Shown one piece after another: positions 24,095 through 31,963 of a DNA stretch of 46,147 nt (position 1 is its first letter; each line of letters starts with the position of its first letter). Under the pieces are notes generated by a model. That model was given only the letters and a program-made list of their open reading frames with translations, ran no database searches and was not told the DNA's origin. This DNA is from CAZWUW01 sp964636895 (GTDB taxonomy: Bacteria; Bacillota; Thermincolia; Thermincolales; CAZWUW01), in contig CAZWUW010000010.1 of the NCBI GenBank assembly GCA_964636895.1, forward strand, positions 1 through 46,147, written 5' to 3'. The position numbers and the translations under genes are program-made.

Positions 24095-24157
24095 TACCGG
24101 ACATAAAATATCTGCCCCGGCCATAGTATTGAATAAAGGCATTTGGGGGGATATGAA

Positions 24158-24787
24158 GTGTATATATGGCTGAAACAAGCTGTTTTTGCGTATTTTCGAC
24201 GCAATTGGTTTGTTTACCTGATTGTTTTGGTTTTTTTTATTGCCGGTTTGGTTTTTGGTGCACTGGCGGTAAAAAATCTGAATTCGGAGCAAATCGGCGA
24301 ATTAGGCACATATTTGAATTCCTTTTTGGAAAAAGTAGGAGAGGCCCCGCTTAATGACCAGTCTATAACTAGGTCATTAACAGATAATTTATATATATTA
24401 GTTGTTTTGTATATCCTTGGTCTGTCAGTAATCGGGGTGCCGCTGATTCCGGTGGTGGTTTTTACCCGAGGTTTTATTATCGGTTTTACGGTCGGGTTTC
24501 TGGCCCGGGAAAAGGCTGTTAAAGGGATAGTATTTGCTTTTATTTCCGTGGTGCCGCATAACTTTTTGTTAATTCCGGTGATTATTGTTGCGGCAGCAAT
24601 GTCGGTTAGTATTTCCCTGGCTATTATCAGGAACCGTTTAGCTGCAGATGGTTATCCCGTGTTCCGTTTAGCCGGATTATACACGCTAATGATGATTGTG
24701 CTGGGGGTGCTTACCGGTTTGGCTGGGCTTTGTGAAGCTTATGTCACGCCAGTTTTCATAAAAATGGCAGTCGGCTACCTGCTTTAA
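24158..24787 (+). CDS. spoIIM: Stage II sporulation protein M
   Basis: Polytopic membrane protein (209 residues, five helices) of the SpoIID-SpoIIP-SpoIIM machine that drives septal peptidoglycan remodelling and engulfment. Helices can be seen at about 17-38, 80-105, 108-130, 135-165 and 178-205. The conserved segment LIPVVVFTRGFIIGFTVGFL supports the family. The GTG at 24158 is 7 nt after TTGGGGGGA; a TTG at 24143 inside that site is unlikely. SpoIIM heads the same gene order as in Bacillus (spoIIM-yqzK-xerD). A weak sigma-E-like CATAGTAT is present at 24123 but lacks a convincing partner box. Confidence 0.85.
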   Translation: MYIWLKQAVFAYFRRNWFVYLIVLVFFIAGLVFGALAVKNLNSEQIGELGTYLNSFLEKVGEAPLNDQSITRSLTDNLYILVVLYILGLSVIGVPLIPVVVFTRGFIIGFTVGFLAREKAVKGIVFAFISVVPHNFLLIPVIIVAAAMSVSISLAIIRNRLAADGYPVFRLAGLYTLMMIVLGVLTGLAGLCEAYVTPVFIKMAVGYLL

Positions 24788-24799
24788 TACGTTCTATAA

Positions 24800-24845
24800 C
24801 ACCCCGAACCGGCATATAGAATTATTATCACCGGTGTAAGGGGTG
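24800..24845 (+). promoter_or_regulatory. Hairpin that could mask the yqzK ribosome site
   Basis: CACCCC (24800-24805) pairs with GGGGTG (24840-24845), and inside it ACCGG (24808-24812) pairs with CCGGT (24831-24835). The 3' arm contains the AAGGGGTGG ribosome site for the ATG at 24851. A transcript that includes the left arm would have that site paired. Confidence 0.4.
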
Positions 24846-24850
24846 GTTTT

Positions 24851-25126
24851 ATGTTTATTATTGTGCGGAACCGGACGAAACTAAAACTGGTGCTGGGCTT
24901 TAGAATCCTGGTGACCCTTATTATTTTGGGGTTGGTAGTTACTCACCTGTATAATATTTATCAAGGTCCGGTCGTGACGAAAGAAGGTTGGCTCAGGGAT
25001 GACCGGCCCAGCGGTAATCCGATGCGGGTGGAAAAAACTGAAAAGAAAGCGGTGAATTCACAGCAGGGAAATATTCTGGACGAGTTTGTGGTTAAACTGC
25101 AAGATTTCTACCGGATGGACAGGTGA
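24851..25126 (+). CDS. yqzK: DUF4227 family small membrane protein (YqzK)
   Basis: A 91-residue protein with one membrane helix (about 15-35) after a basic N-terminus (RNRTKLKLVLGFR), then an outside or forespore-side tail rich in charged residues. It matches the DUF4227/YqzK position and shape between spoIIM and xerD in Bacillus. The function is unknown. AAGGGGTGG lies 5 nt before the ATG, within a hairpin. Confidence 0.75.
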   Translation: MFIIVRNRTKLKLVLGFRILVTLIILGLVVTHLYNIYQGPVVTKEGWLRDDRPSGNPMRVEKTEKKAVNSQQGNILDEFVVKLQDFYRMDR

Positions 25127-25158
25127 AAAAGAGGATTTCTATGGGTTATTGTGGAAAT

Positions 25159-25195
25159 ATGAGAGTAGTTTTAGCTACTCTCATTTGTATTATTT
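25159..25195 (+). terminator. Hairpin terminator candidate between yqzK and xerD
   Basis: ATGAGAGTAG (25159-25168) pairs with CTACTCTCAT (25175-25184) around a 6-nt loop, followed by the T-rich TTGTATTATTT. The weak T-run means partial read-through is likely. Confidence 0.55.
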
Positions 25196-25249
25196 CCGGC
25201 GGGGCAGCCGGGGTTGGCTGCTTCAGTACATATGTTAGAGGGGAAGCTT

Positions 25250-26137
25250 ATGAAAACGTTGGTTGACGAGTTTATCCACTATCTCGCCGTAGAGCGTGGA
25301 TTGGCGGAAAACACGCTGGACTCTTATTACCGGGACTTGGCCAACTACCTGGATTTTATACAAAAAGAAAAAGTCACTGAACTGCAAAACACAACGAAAA
25401 CGCATGTTATGGCCTACCTGTTATACTTACAGAAGGGCGGCCGGGCTACAGCCACTATTTCACGGCATTTGGCGGCGCTGAAGTCATTTTATCATTTTCT
25501 GCTGCGGGAACGCCGTATTGATAAGGACCCCACGACAAACCTGGAATCTCCAAAACTGGAAAAGAAATTACCCCGGGTGCTGTCGGTGGACGAGGTGGAA
25601 CTGCTGTTAAAACAGCCGAAGGTGACGGAACCAGCCGGACTTAGGGATAAAGCTATGCTGGAACTGCTTTATGCCACCGGTATCCGGGTGACGGAATTGA
25701 TATCTTTGAACCTCGACCATATTAACCTGGAGGTTGGGTATATCCGTTGCTTCGGTAAAGGGTCGAAAGAACGCATTGTACCGCTGGGTTCTGTGGCCAG
25801 GCGCTATGTTGGCGAATATTTGCAGCGGGGCAGAGTTAAACTAATCAAAGTCAAAGCAGAGCTTTCTTTGTTTGTAAACCACCACGGACGCCGGCTAACG
25901 CGGCAAGGCTTCTGGAAAATCATTAAAAAATATGCCCGCTCAGCCGGGATTGCCAAGGATATCACCCCCCATACCCTGCGTCATTCTTTTGCCACTCATT
26001 TGCTGGAGAACGGGGCGGACCTCAGGTCCGTTCAGGAAATGCTGGGTCATGCGGATATTACCACTACGCAGATTTATACTCATCTTACCAAAGGGCGGTT
26101 GAAGGAGGTTTATGCCAAAACCCACCCGCGGGCATAA
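25250..26137 (+). CDS. xerD: Tyrosine recombinase XerD
   Basis: Site-specific recombinase that resolves chromosome dimers at dif with XerC. The 295 residues equal Bacillus XerD. The N-terminal core-binding SAM-like domain (1-95) is followed by the catalytic domain with R146 (GIRVTEL), a lysine in FGKGSKERIVPL, H241-x2-R244 (HTLRHSF), H267 (LGHADI) and the nucleophile Tyr276 (QIYTH). The ATG at 25250 has AGAGGGGA in front; the frame is open 12 codons further upstream without a site. Its place before deoB-punA-dacF matches Bacillus. Confidence 0.95.
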   Translation: MKTLVDEFIHYLAVERGLAENTLDSYYRDLANYLDFIQKEKVTELQNTTKTHVMAYLLYLQKGGRATATISRHLAALKSFYHFLLRERRIDKDPTTNLESPKLEKKLPRVLSVDEVELLLKQPKVTEPAGLRDKAMLELLYATGIRVTELISLNLDHINLEVGYIRCFGKGSKERIVPLGSVARRYVGEYLQRGRVKLIKVKAELSLFVNHHGRRLTRQGFWKIIKKYARSAGIAKDITPHTLRHSFATHLLENGADLRSVQEMLGHADITTTQIYTHLTKGRLKEVYAKTHPRA

Positions 26138-26153
26138 TAGGAGGAAGCAATCA

Positions 26154-27320
26154 ATGATTAATCAGGTCACACTAATTGTTATTGACAGCCTGGGGGTCGG
26201 TGAACTCCCGGATGCTGCTAAATACGGGGATACAGGCAGTAACACGCTGGGCAATATAGCCCGGGCGGTTGGCGGTTTGCAGCTGCCGCATTTGGCTAAA
26301 CTTGGCCTCGGCAATATCATTGATGTGGCGGGTGTGCCCCCGGCAGTTGCGCCCGCCGCGGCATATGGCAGGATGGCTGAGATATCGGCAGGCAAAGATA
26401 CCACAACCGGGCATTGGGAAATTGCCGGGGTAATTTTGGAGAAACCTTTTCCCGTTTTTCCGGAAGGATTTCCGGCCGATTTTATCCGTGAGTTTGAGCG
26501 GCGTATTGGCCGGGCAACCCTGGCTAATGAGGTGGCTTCAGGTACGGAGATTATTGCCCGCCTGGGAGAAGAACATATGAAGACAGGCAGACCCATTGTT
26601 TATACTTCGGCGGACAGTGTTTTTCAGATAGCGGCGCATGAAGAAGTAATCTCACTGGAAGCACTTTACCGAATCTGCCGTACAGCCAGGGAAATGCTGG
26701 TGGGTGATTTAGCTGTCGGGCGGGTGATCGCCCGGCCTTTTACCGGACAACCCGGCGCATTTCAGCGTACACCGAACCGGCATGATTTTTCGCTTAAACC
26801 GCCGGTGCCGACAATACTGGACCGGCTGAAGGAAAAAGGACCGGAAATTATGGCGGTGGGCAAAATTGAAGATATTTTTGCCGGGCAGGGGATAACTGAA
26901 GCGGTACATACTAAAGAAAATATGGACGGGGTGGACAAGACCCTGGCTTTTATGAAACAGCAGCGGCGCGGGCTGGTTTTCACCAACCTGGTGGATTTTG
27001 ATTCTTCCTTTGGGCATCGGAATGATCCGCATGGGTATGGCAATGCCCTGGCCCAGCTGGACCGGCGGATACCGGAAATACTGGAACTGATTACTGAAGA
27101 CCGGCTGTTGATGATTACTGCCGACCACGGCTGTGACCCGACGACAGCTAGTACGGATCATTCCAGAGAGTATGTGCCATTATTGGTATATGGGCCAAAA
27201 GTCAGGCCGGGGACAAACCTCGGGACCAGAAAAACATTTGCTGATGTGGCGGCGACCATTGCCGATATATTTGGCCTTAAACCGGGTGCAGGGACGAGTT
27301 TTTTGAGGGAAATTATGTAA
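26154..27320 (+). CDS. deoB: Phosphopentomutase DeoB
   Basis: Interconverts (deoxy)ribose 1-phosphate and 5-phosphate in nucleoside breakdown. The 388-residue alkaline-phosphatase-superfamily enzyme shows metal-binding IDSLGVGELPDA near the start, the GKDTTTGHWE segment with the phosphothreonine site, VDFDSSFGHRND, and TADHGCDPT..TDHSREYVPLL near the end. An AGGAGG site is 9 nt upstream of the ATG at 26154. It follows xerD by 16 nt and precedes punA, so ribose 1-phosphate from PunA and Pdp feeds straight into it. Confidence 0.95.
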   Translation: MINQVTLIVIDSLGVGELPDAAKYGDTGSNTLGNIARAVGGLQLPHLAKLGLGNIIDVAGVPPAVAPAAAYGRMAEISAGKDTTTGHWEIAGVILEKPFPVFPEGFPADFIREFERRIGRATLANEVASGTEIIARLGEEHMKTGRPIVYTSADSVFQIAAHEEVISLEALYRICRTAREMLVGDLAVGRVIARPFTGQPGAFQRTPNRHDFSLKPPVPTILDRLKEKGPEIMAVGKIEDIFAGQGITEAVHTKENMDGVDKTLAFMKQQRRGLVFTNLVDFDSSFGHRNDPHGYGNALAQLDRRIPEILELITEDRLLMITADHGCDPTTASTDHSREYVPLLVYGPKVRPGTNLGTRKTFADVAATIADIFGLKPGAGTSFLREIM

Positions 27321-27332
27321 GGGGGAGATTGC

Positions 27333-28157
27333 GTGGCAGAAAAAATCAATTATGCTGAAACGGTAAAGTTTTTACAGGAAAAAGTCCCGGCCGGTGCGGA
27401 AATCGGGTTAATTCTGGGCAGCGGGCTAGGCGTGCTGGCAGAGGAAGTGGAAGCGGCAACGGTTATCCCTTACAGGGATATTCCGAATTTTCCGGTTTCT
27501 ACAGTGGCGGGTCATGCCGGGCAGTTGGTGATTGGCCAGTTTGCCGGCAAGCGGGTTGTGGCCATGCAGGGCCGGTTTCACTATTACGAAGGATATGCAC
27601 TGCGGCAGGTGGTTTTTCCTGTCCGGGTGATGAGCAAGCTGGGCATAAAAGCCCTGATTGTGACCAATGCCGCCGGCGGCATTAACCATGGTTTTGAACC
27701 CGGCGACCTGATGCTGATTAAGGATCATATTAACCTTACCGGGACTAATCCGCTGATTGGGCCGAATGATGATGAATTTGGCCCGCGCTTTCCGGATATG
27801 TCGGAGGCTTATGACCGCAAGCTGATAGAATTGGCAGCAAAGGTTGGTGCCGGGCAAAAAGTTCGACTTCGGGAAGGGATTTATGCCGGACTTACCGGAC
27901 CGACATATGAGACACCGGCGGAAATCAAGTACTTGCGCGGTATTGGTGCAGATGCCGTGGGTATGTCCACCGTCCCGGAAGTGATTGTGGCCAATCATGC
28001 CGGGCTTAAGGTACTGGGAATATCCTGTATCACCAACATGGCGGCCGGGGTGCTGCCGCAAAAGCTGACCCATGATGAGGTCATGGAAACTGCGGAAAAG
28101 GTACGGGAAAAGTTTATCAAACTGGTTAAAGGCATTATTCAAGAGGTGGCTTTATAA
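27333..28157 (+). CDS. punA: Purine nucleoside phosphorylase
   Basis: Trimeric-type PNP (274 residues) that splits purine nucleosides with phosphate. The N-terminal phosphate loop is ILGSGLGVLAEEVE. The substrate segments MQGRFHYYEGY, TNAAGGINHGFEPGDLMLI, GLTGPTYETPAEIKYLR and the methionine-containing VGMSTVPEVIVA are all conserved. The GTG start follows AAGGGGGAG. The stop lies one base before the pdp ATG, so the salvage genes deoB-punA-pdp are one translational unit. Confidence 0.95.
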   Translation: MAEKINYAETVKFLQEKVPAGAEIGLILGSGLGVLAEEVEAATVIPYRDIPNFPVSTVAGHAGQLVIGQFAGKRVVAMQGRFHYYEGYALRQVVFPVRVMSKLGIKALIVTNAAGGINHGFEPGDLMLIKDHINLTGTNPLIGPNDDEFGPRFPDMSEAYDRKLIELAAKVGAGQKVRLREGIYAGLTGPTYETPAEIKYLRGIGADAVGMSTVPEVIVANHAGLKVLGISCITNMAAGVLPQKLTHDEVMETAEKVREKFIKLVKGIIQEVAL

Positions 28158-28158
28158 G

Positions 28159-29469
28159 ATGCGGATGTATGACCTGATTCTCAAAAAAAGGTCCGGGGGT
28201 GAACTGAACCGGGAAGAAATCGCTTTTCTCATAGACGGCTATATGCAGGGAAAGGTGCCTGATTATCAGGTGGCTGCCCTGGCTATGGCCGTTTTCTTTC
28301 AGGGCATGACCGCTGAGGAAACGGCTGACCTGACTATGGCTATTGTCAGCTCCGGGGAACAGGTGGACCTGTCCGCCATCCGGGGGGTCAAGGTCGATAA
28401 ACACAGTACCGGCGGAGTAGGCGATAAAACTACTTTTGTGCTCGCCCCGCTGGTGGCGGCCGCCGGTGTGCCGGTAGCCAAAATGTCCGGCCGGGGACTG
28501 GGTCATACCGGCGGCACCGTTGATAAGCTGGCAGCCATACCCGGGTTTAATGTCAGTCTGAGTAAAGAGGAATTTATCAATAATGTGAATAATATAAAAG
28601 TGGCTGTGGTGGGACAGACCGGTAACCTGGCCCCGGCCGATAAGAAGCTTTATGCTTTGCGGGATGTGACGGCAACTGTAGACAGCATCCCGCTGATAGC
28701 CAGTTCTGTTATGAGCAAAAAAATTGCCGCCGGCGCTGATGCAATTGTGCTGGATGTGAAAACCGGCAGCGGAGCTTTTATGAAGAAAGCTGAGGATGCT
28801 TTCAAACTGGCTCGGGCTATGGTAGATATCGGCACTGAAGTAGGCCGGCGCACTGTGGCTGTGGTTACCGATATGGACCAGCCCCTTGGCTTTACAGTGG
28901 GCAATGCGCTGGAGGTGCGGGAGGCCATCGATACCCTGCATGGGAAGGGGCCGGCTGACCTGACGGAGTTAACCCTGGTGCTGGGCGGGCACATGCTGCA
29001 ACTGGCCGGGGTGGTTAACAGTGCTACCGCAGGGCGGCAACGTTTGGAGGAACTGCTCCGGAACGGTGCCGGACTGGCTAAATTAAAAGAGATGGTTATC
29101 GCTCAGGGGGGCAGCGCGGAAGTGATTGACCGGCCGGAACTGTTGCCGCAGGCCAGGGAGACAATACCGGTAGCGGCCCCGGCAGCCGGGTTTGTTGACG
29201 CCATTCAGGCGGAGCAGATTGGGATTGCCGCGATGATGCTGGGGGCAGGGCGGGAGACAAAAGAAGCAGAAATTGATTTGGCGGTAGGAATTGAGTTAAA
29301 AAAGAAGGCCGGCGATAAGGTTCAGGCCGGGGAAACCATAGCGGTAATTTATGCCAATGACAGCGGCAAGGTCGAAAATGCCAGGCGGTTAATTCTGTCT
29401 GCATACCGCATCAGTGCGGTAAAACCTGATTTAAGACCCCTGATTCACGGAGTCGTGGATGGAAAATGA
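28159..29469 (+). CDS. pdp: Pyrimidine-nucleoside phosphorylase
   Basis: Dimeric enzyme (436 residues) splitting uridine and thymidine with phosphate. It begins MRMYDLILKKRSGGELNREE as in Bacillus Pdp. The phosphate site is KVDKHSTGGVGDKTT, with MSGRGLGHTGGTVDKL and KTGSGAFMK further on, and there is a C-terminal swivelling alpha/beta domain from about 335. The ribosome site AAGAGGTGG lies in the end of punA. Bacillus has only drm-pupG at this place. Here pdp extends the salvage set between xerD and dacF. Confidence 0.94.
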   Translation: MRMYDLILKKRSGGELNREEIAFLIDGYMQGKVPDYQVAALAMAVFFQGMTAEETADLTMAIVSSGEQVDLSAIRGVKVDKHSTGGVGDKTTFVLAPLVAAAGVPVAKMSGRGLGHTGGTVDKLAAIPGFNVSLSKEEFINNVNNIKVAVVGQTGNLAPADKKLYALRDVTATVDSIPLIASSVMSKKIAAGADAIVLDVKTGSGAFMKKAEDAFKLARAMVDIGTEVGRRTVAVVTDMDQPLGFTVGNALEVREAIDTLHGKGPADLTELTLVLGGHMLQLAGVVNSATAGRQRLEELLRNGAGLAKLKEMVIAQGGSAEVIDRPELLPQARETIPVAAPAAGFVDAIQAEQIGIAAMMLGAGRETKEAEIDLAVGIELKKKAGDKVQAGETIAVIYANDSGKVENARRLILSAYRISAVKPDLRPLIHGVVDGK

Positions 29470-29485
29470 GGCGGGTGCCAATAAA

Positions 29486-29515
29486 GCATATTTTCCCCCT
29501 TTTCTAGGGATACTT
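29486..29515 (+). promoter_or_regulatory. Weak sigma-F-type promoter candidate of dacF
   Basis: GCATA (29486-29490), 16 nt, GGGATACTTT (from 29507). The -35 is perfect and the -10 fits GGnRAnAnTw except two bases. dacF of Bacillus is a sigma-F gene. A start near 29522 would fall inside the loop of the hairpin at 29494-29546. Confidence 0.35.
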
Positions 29516-29546
29516 TTATAGTAAGTATCCGTAAAGAAAAGGGGGA
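29494..29546 (+). promoter_or_regulatory. Two-step hairpin masking the dacF ribosome site
   Basis: TCCCCCTTTTCT (29494-29505) pairs with AGAAAAGGGGGA (29535-29546), and inside it GGATACTT (29508-29515) pairs with AAGTATCC (29523-29530). The outer right arm is the only ribosome site (AAAGGGGGA) for the TTG at 29554. In a transcript reading through from pdp, dacF would be masked. Confidence 0.6.
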
Positions 29547-29553
29547 CTTTATT

Positions 29554-30702
29554 TTGAAACGAAAATTCTTTACAGTAATCATGGTTCTATGTTTTGTATT
29601 AACAGCAGTACCGGTCAGCTGGGCTGAACCCCCGGTTCTGGAAACTACGGCAGAATCCGCAGTGCTGATGGATCCGATGACAGGAAACATATTGTTTGCT
29701 AAAAATCCTGACAAGCAGTTGGCCCCGGCCAGCGTTACCAAGGTCATGACCCTGCTGGTAGCCTTGGAGGCAGTGGAAAAAGGAAAGGTAAAACTTACAG
29801 ATAAGGTAGTCACCAGTGAAAACGCCTGGAAAATGGGTGGTTCCCAGATTTATCTGGAACCCGGGGAAGCTATGTCCATGGAAACAATGCTTATTGCCAT
29901 TGCAGTTGGTTCTGCCAATGACGCCTGTGTGGCGGTGGCGGAGCATATTGCCGGCTCCCTGGAAGGCTTTGTGCAAATGATGAACGAAAAGGCCAAAGAA
30001 CTTGGCTGCAAAAACACCAATTTTATCAATAATTACGGTTTGCCAGCCGAGGGCCATTATACCAGTGCCCGGGATATGGCTTTGATGATGCGGGAGGCTT
30101 TGCAATATCCGCTTTTTCAAAAACTAACCGCTATTAAACAATATGATTTGAGAGGCGGCAAGTTTGTCTTGCATAATACCAATAAGTTGTTATGGTGGTA
30201 TAAGGGGGTTGACGGGGGCAAAACCGGCTGGACCAATGCGGCCAAATATTGTCTGGCATCAACTGCTGAGCGGGACGGTTTGCGTCTCATTGCCGTAGTA
30301 ATGGCTACCCCGGAAACGCGGAGCCACTTCAGGGAATCCATGAAGTTATATAATTATGGGTTTGCCCAGTTTGAAGCGGCCAATATAGCTAAAAAGAATG
30401 AAAAAAAAGGCACCGTCCGTATATATAAAGGTACTGTAGACTGGGTCAATGCTGTTGCCGAAAACAACGTTGGGGCGGCGGTCCCCAAGGGCAGCAAAAA
30501 CGCAGTCAAATACAATATTGATTTGGCAAAGATGATTAATGCACCGGTACAAAAAGGTCAAAAAATCGGTCGGATGACGGTTAGTAAGGATGGCCGGGAG
30601 TTGCTGGCCGTAAATCTGGTGGCCGAGCGTGAGGTGCCTGAAGGCAGTGTTTTCCGGCACATAAAGAGGATGCTAAACGAGACCTTTACTTTTGAGAAAT
30701 AG
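29554..30702 (+). CDS. dacF: D-alanyl-D-alanine carboxypeptidase DacF (low-molecular-weight PBP)
   Basis: Penicillin-binding carboxypeptidase (382 residues) that trims peptidoglycan stem peptides, in sporulation the cortex. A cleavable signal peptide ends near Ala24 (VSWA). Active-site motifs are S60-V-T-K63 (PASVTKVM), a SAN triad in VGSANDACVA, and KTG in DGGKTGWTN. A PBP5-type beta-sheet C-terminal domain follows from about 275, and the C-terminal helix (residues about 365-382) could anchor it to the membrane. The TTG start sits 8 nt after AAAGGGGGA. The gene precedes spoIIAA as in Bacillus, except for the PilZ gene in between. Confidence 0.95.
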   Translation: MKRKFFTVIMVLCFVLTAVPVSWAEPPVLETTAESAVLMDPMTGNILFAKNPDKQLAPASVTKVMTLLVALEAVEKGKVKLTDKVVTSENAWKMGGSQIYLEPGEAMSMETMLIAIAVGSANDACVAVAEHIAGSLEGFVQMMNEKAKELGCKNTNFINNYGLPAEGHYTSARDMALMMREALQYPLFQKLTAIKQYDLRGGKFVLHNTNKLLWWYKGVDGGKTGWTNAAKYCLASTAERDGLRLIAVVMATPETRSHFRESMKLYNYGFAQFEAANIAKKNEKKGTVRIYKGTVDWVNAVAENNVGAAVPKGSKNAVKYNIDLAKMINAPVQKGQKIGRMTVSKDGRELLAVNLVAEREVPEGSVFRHIKRMLNETFTFEK

Positions 30703-30715
30703 CATTTTTTACAAG

Positions 30716-30750
30716 GCTTTACGTACAAATATGTTACGTAAAGCTTTTTT
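30716..30750 (+). terminator. Intrinsic terminator after dacF
   Basis: GCTTTACGTA (30716-30725) pairs perfectly with TACGTAAAGC (30735-30744), with a 9-nt loop, then six T. Confidence 0.9.
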
Positions 30751-30775
30751 ATTGCATTATTTTCATATATTATGG

Positions 30776-30805
30776 GCAGGAAATTGCTCATAATAAATCG
30801 AATAA
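30776..30805 (+). promoter_or_regulatory. Sigma-H promoter candidate of the PilZ gene
   Basis: GCAGGAAAT (30776-30784), 12 nt, ATCGAATAA (30797-30805). Every fixed position of RnAGGAwWW and RnnGAATww is met, and the AGGA to GAAT gap is 18 nt. It lies after the dacF terminator, so the PilZ gene has its own start near 30811. Confidence 0.65.
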
Positions 30806-30852
30806 AATGCTCAAATAGGTAATTTGCCTTTTTTAGGAGGTTTATAATAGTT

Positions 30853-31863
30853 ATGGATGGCATAAAAAATCTTAACCTCAATGTAAATGTAACTGTATTC
30901 GCACAGGATGACAGGTATCCGGAGAAGGTTATACGCAAAATATTCAGGGGAATTATGCACAGTGAAAATGTTGACCAAAGTTTGGTTATTAATTTAACGG
31001 ACAATGAAGGTGCAGAGTTGCTGGTTGCGGGGCGACCTATATTCCTTTTTCTGGCCCATGACTTGGGGCTATATGTTTTTTCAGCCATTATCAAAAATAA
31101 AACCTTTACCGACGGTAAATATACCGTAGAATGCAGCAAATCCCGTCAGGTCAGATGTTTTCAGCGGCGGCAAAGCGTCCGGGTTAATGTGAACATCCCT
31201 GCCGGTTTTTCTTTAGCTGCTGACTGCACTAATGTCCAGTATGGTTTCGTTACTGATTTAAGCTTGGGCGGAATGCAATTGAGGTCATCTTTAAGTTTTC
31301 CTGTCAGGTCTGATCTGGAACTGGTTTTCCAATTGGATAACCCTGTGTACATTAATGGGGAAGTGGTTCGGGCGGTTGAAAAAAACGGGGAATATTATTG
31401 TGGTATCAAATTTAGCAATCCTGATAAACAAACCAAAGATGATATTGCCAGGTTTATCATTGCGGAGCAGATAAGACAAAAACGCCTGGGACTGCAAATA
31501 TTTAAGGCCTTTATCTTTGACGCCAATGTTAAAGTCCAGGCACCAACTGTATTTAGTATTACTAAATATAAAAACCTGGATATTTCCGCTCTGCAGGGCA
31601 AAAAATGCAGTGGCATCATTACTGATGTCGGCATTCACGATATAAACATCGAGTGTCCCCTTACCCTGCCTGTCAATGCTGAATTGGAGTTTTCCGTTGA
31701 TCTGCCCAAGTTAGGTTACTTTATTATCAAGGCTGTTGTCAGACAAGTAGCTAGGCATCAAGGGATTTATTTGATCCGCGCGGAATTTGTTGCCGATTAT
31801 GAAAAAATCAGGGACGGCATCCTGGCGCAAATGGCTAAAGGATTTAATTTGCCGCAATTGTAA
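30853..31863 (+). CDS. PilZ-domain protein (YcgR-like), probable c-di-GMP receptor
   Basis: A 336-residue cytoplasmic protein. Residues 1-95 fold like the YcgR N-terminal domain. A PilZ domain (about 100-220) has the c-di-GMP motif R106-x3-R110 within QRRQSVRV, and DLSLGG (135-140). A further beta-rich section (about 235-330) with ITDVGIHDINIEC and a KAVVRQV strand looks like a second, degenerate PilZ domain lacking the arginines. AGGAGG (30835-30840) precedes the ATG by 12 nt. It sits directly before the spoIIA operon, separated by a terminator, and its promoter has sigma-H form. A link between c-di-GMP and entry into sporulation is an inference. Confidence 0.85.
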   Translation: MDGIKNLNLNVNVTVFAQDDRYPEKVIRKIFRGIMHSENVDQSLVINLTDNEGAELLVAGRPIFLFLAHDLGLYVFSAIIKNKTFTDGKYTVECSKSRQVRCFQRRQSVRVNVNIPAGFSLAADCTNVQYGFVTDLSLGGMQLRSSLSFPVRSDLELVFQLDNPVYINGEVVRAVEKNGEYYCGIKFSNPDKQTKDDIARFIIAEQIRQKRLGLQIFKAFIFDANVKVQAPTVFSITKYKNLDISALQGKKCSGIITDVGIHDINIECPLTLPVNAELEFSVDLPKLGYFIIKAVVRQVARHQGIYLIRAEFVADYEKIRDGILAQMAKGFNLPQL

Positions 31864-31885
31864 CGCCGGGTAAAAAATATGCAAT

Positions 31886-31928
31886 GAAGGGGTATGGTAA
31901 AAAACTACCATACCCCTTCTCTTATTAT
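31886..31928 (+). terminator. Intrinsic terminator after the PilZ gene
   Basis: A 14-bp perfect stem (31886-31899 with 31906-31919) and a 6-nt loop, then the T-rich TCTTATTATT. The T-run is interrupted, so some read-through into spoIIAA is possible. Confidence 0.75.
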
Positions 31929-31936
31929 TCGACGAA
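31928..31936. promoter_or_regulatory. Spo0A box upstream of spoIIAA
   Basis: TTCGACGAA matches the box TTTGTCRAA at eight of nine positions when read on the - strand, and nearly as well on the + strand because the site is almost palindromic. It is centred about 67 nt before the predicted spoIIAA start of transcription, where Spo0A activates sigma-H promoters in Bacillus. Confidence 0.6.
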
Positions 31937-31963
31937 ACGTTACATTTCTTTTGCCAAAAAGTA

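Noticed and set aside
24105..24131. Sigma-E promoter of spoIIM
   Set aside because: CATAGTAT matches the -10 poorly and no -35 is at the right spacing.
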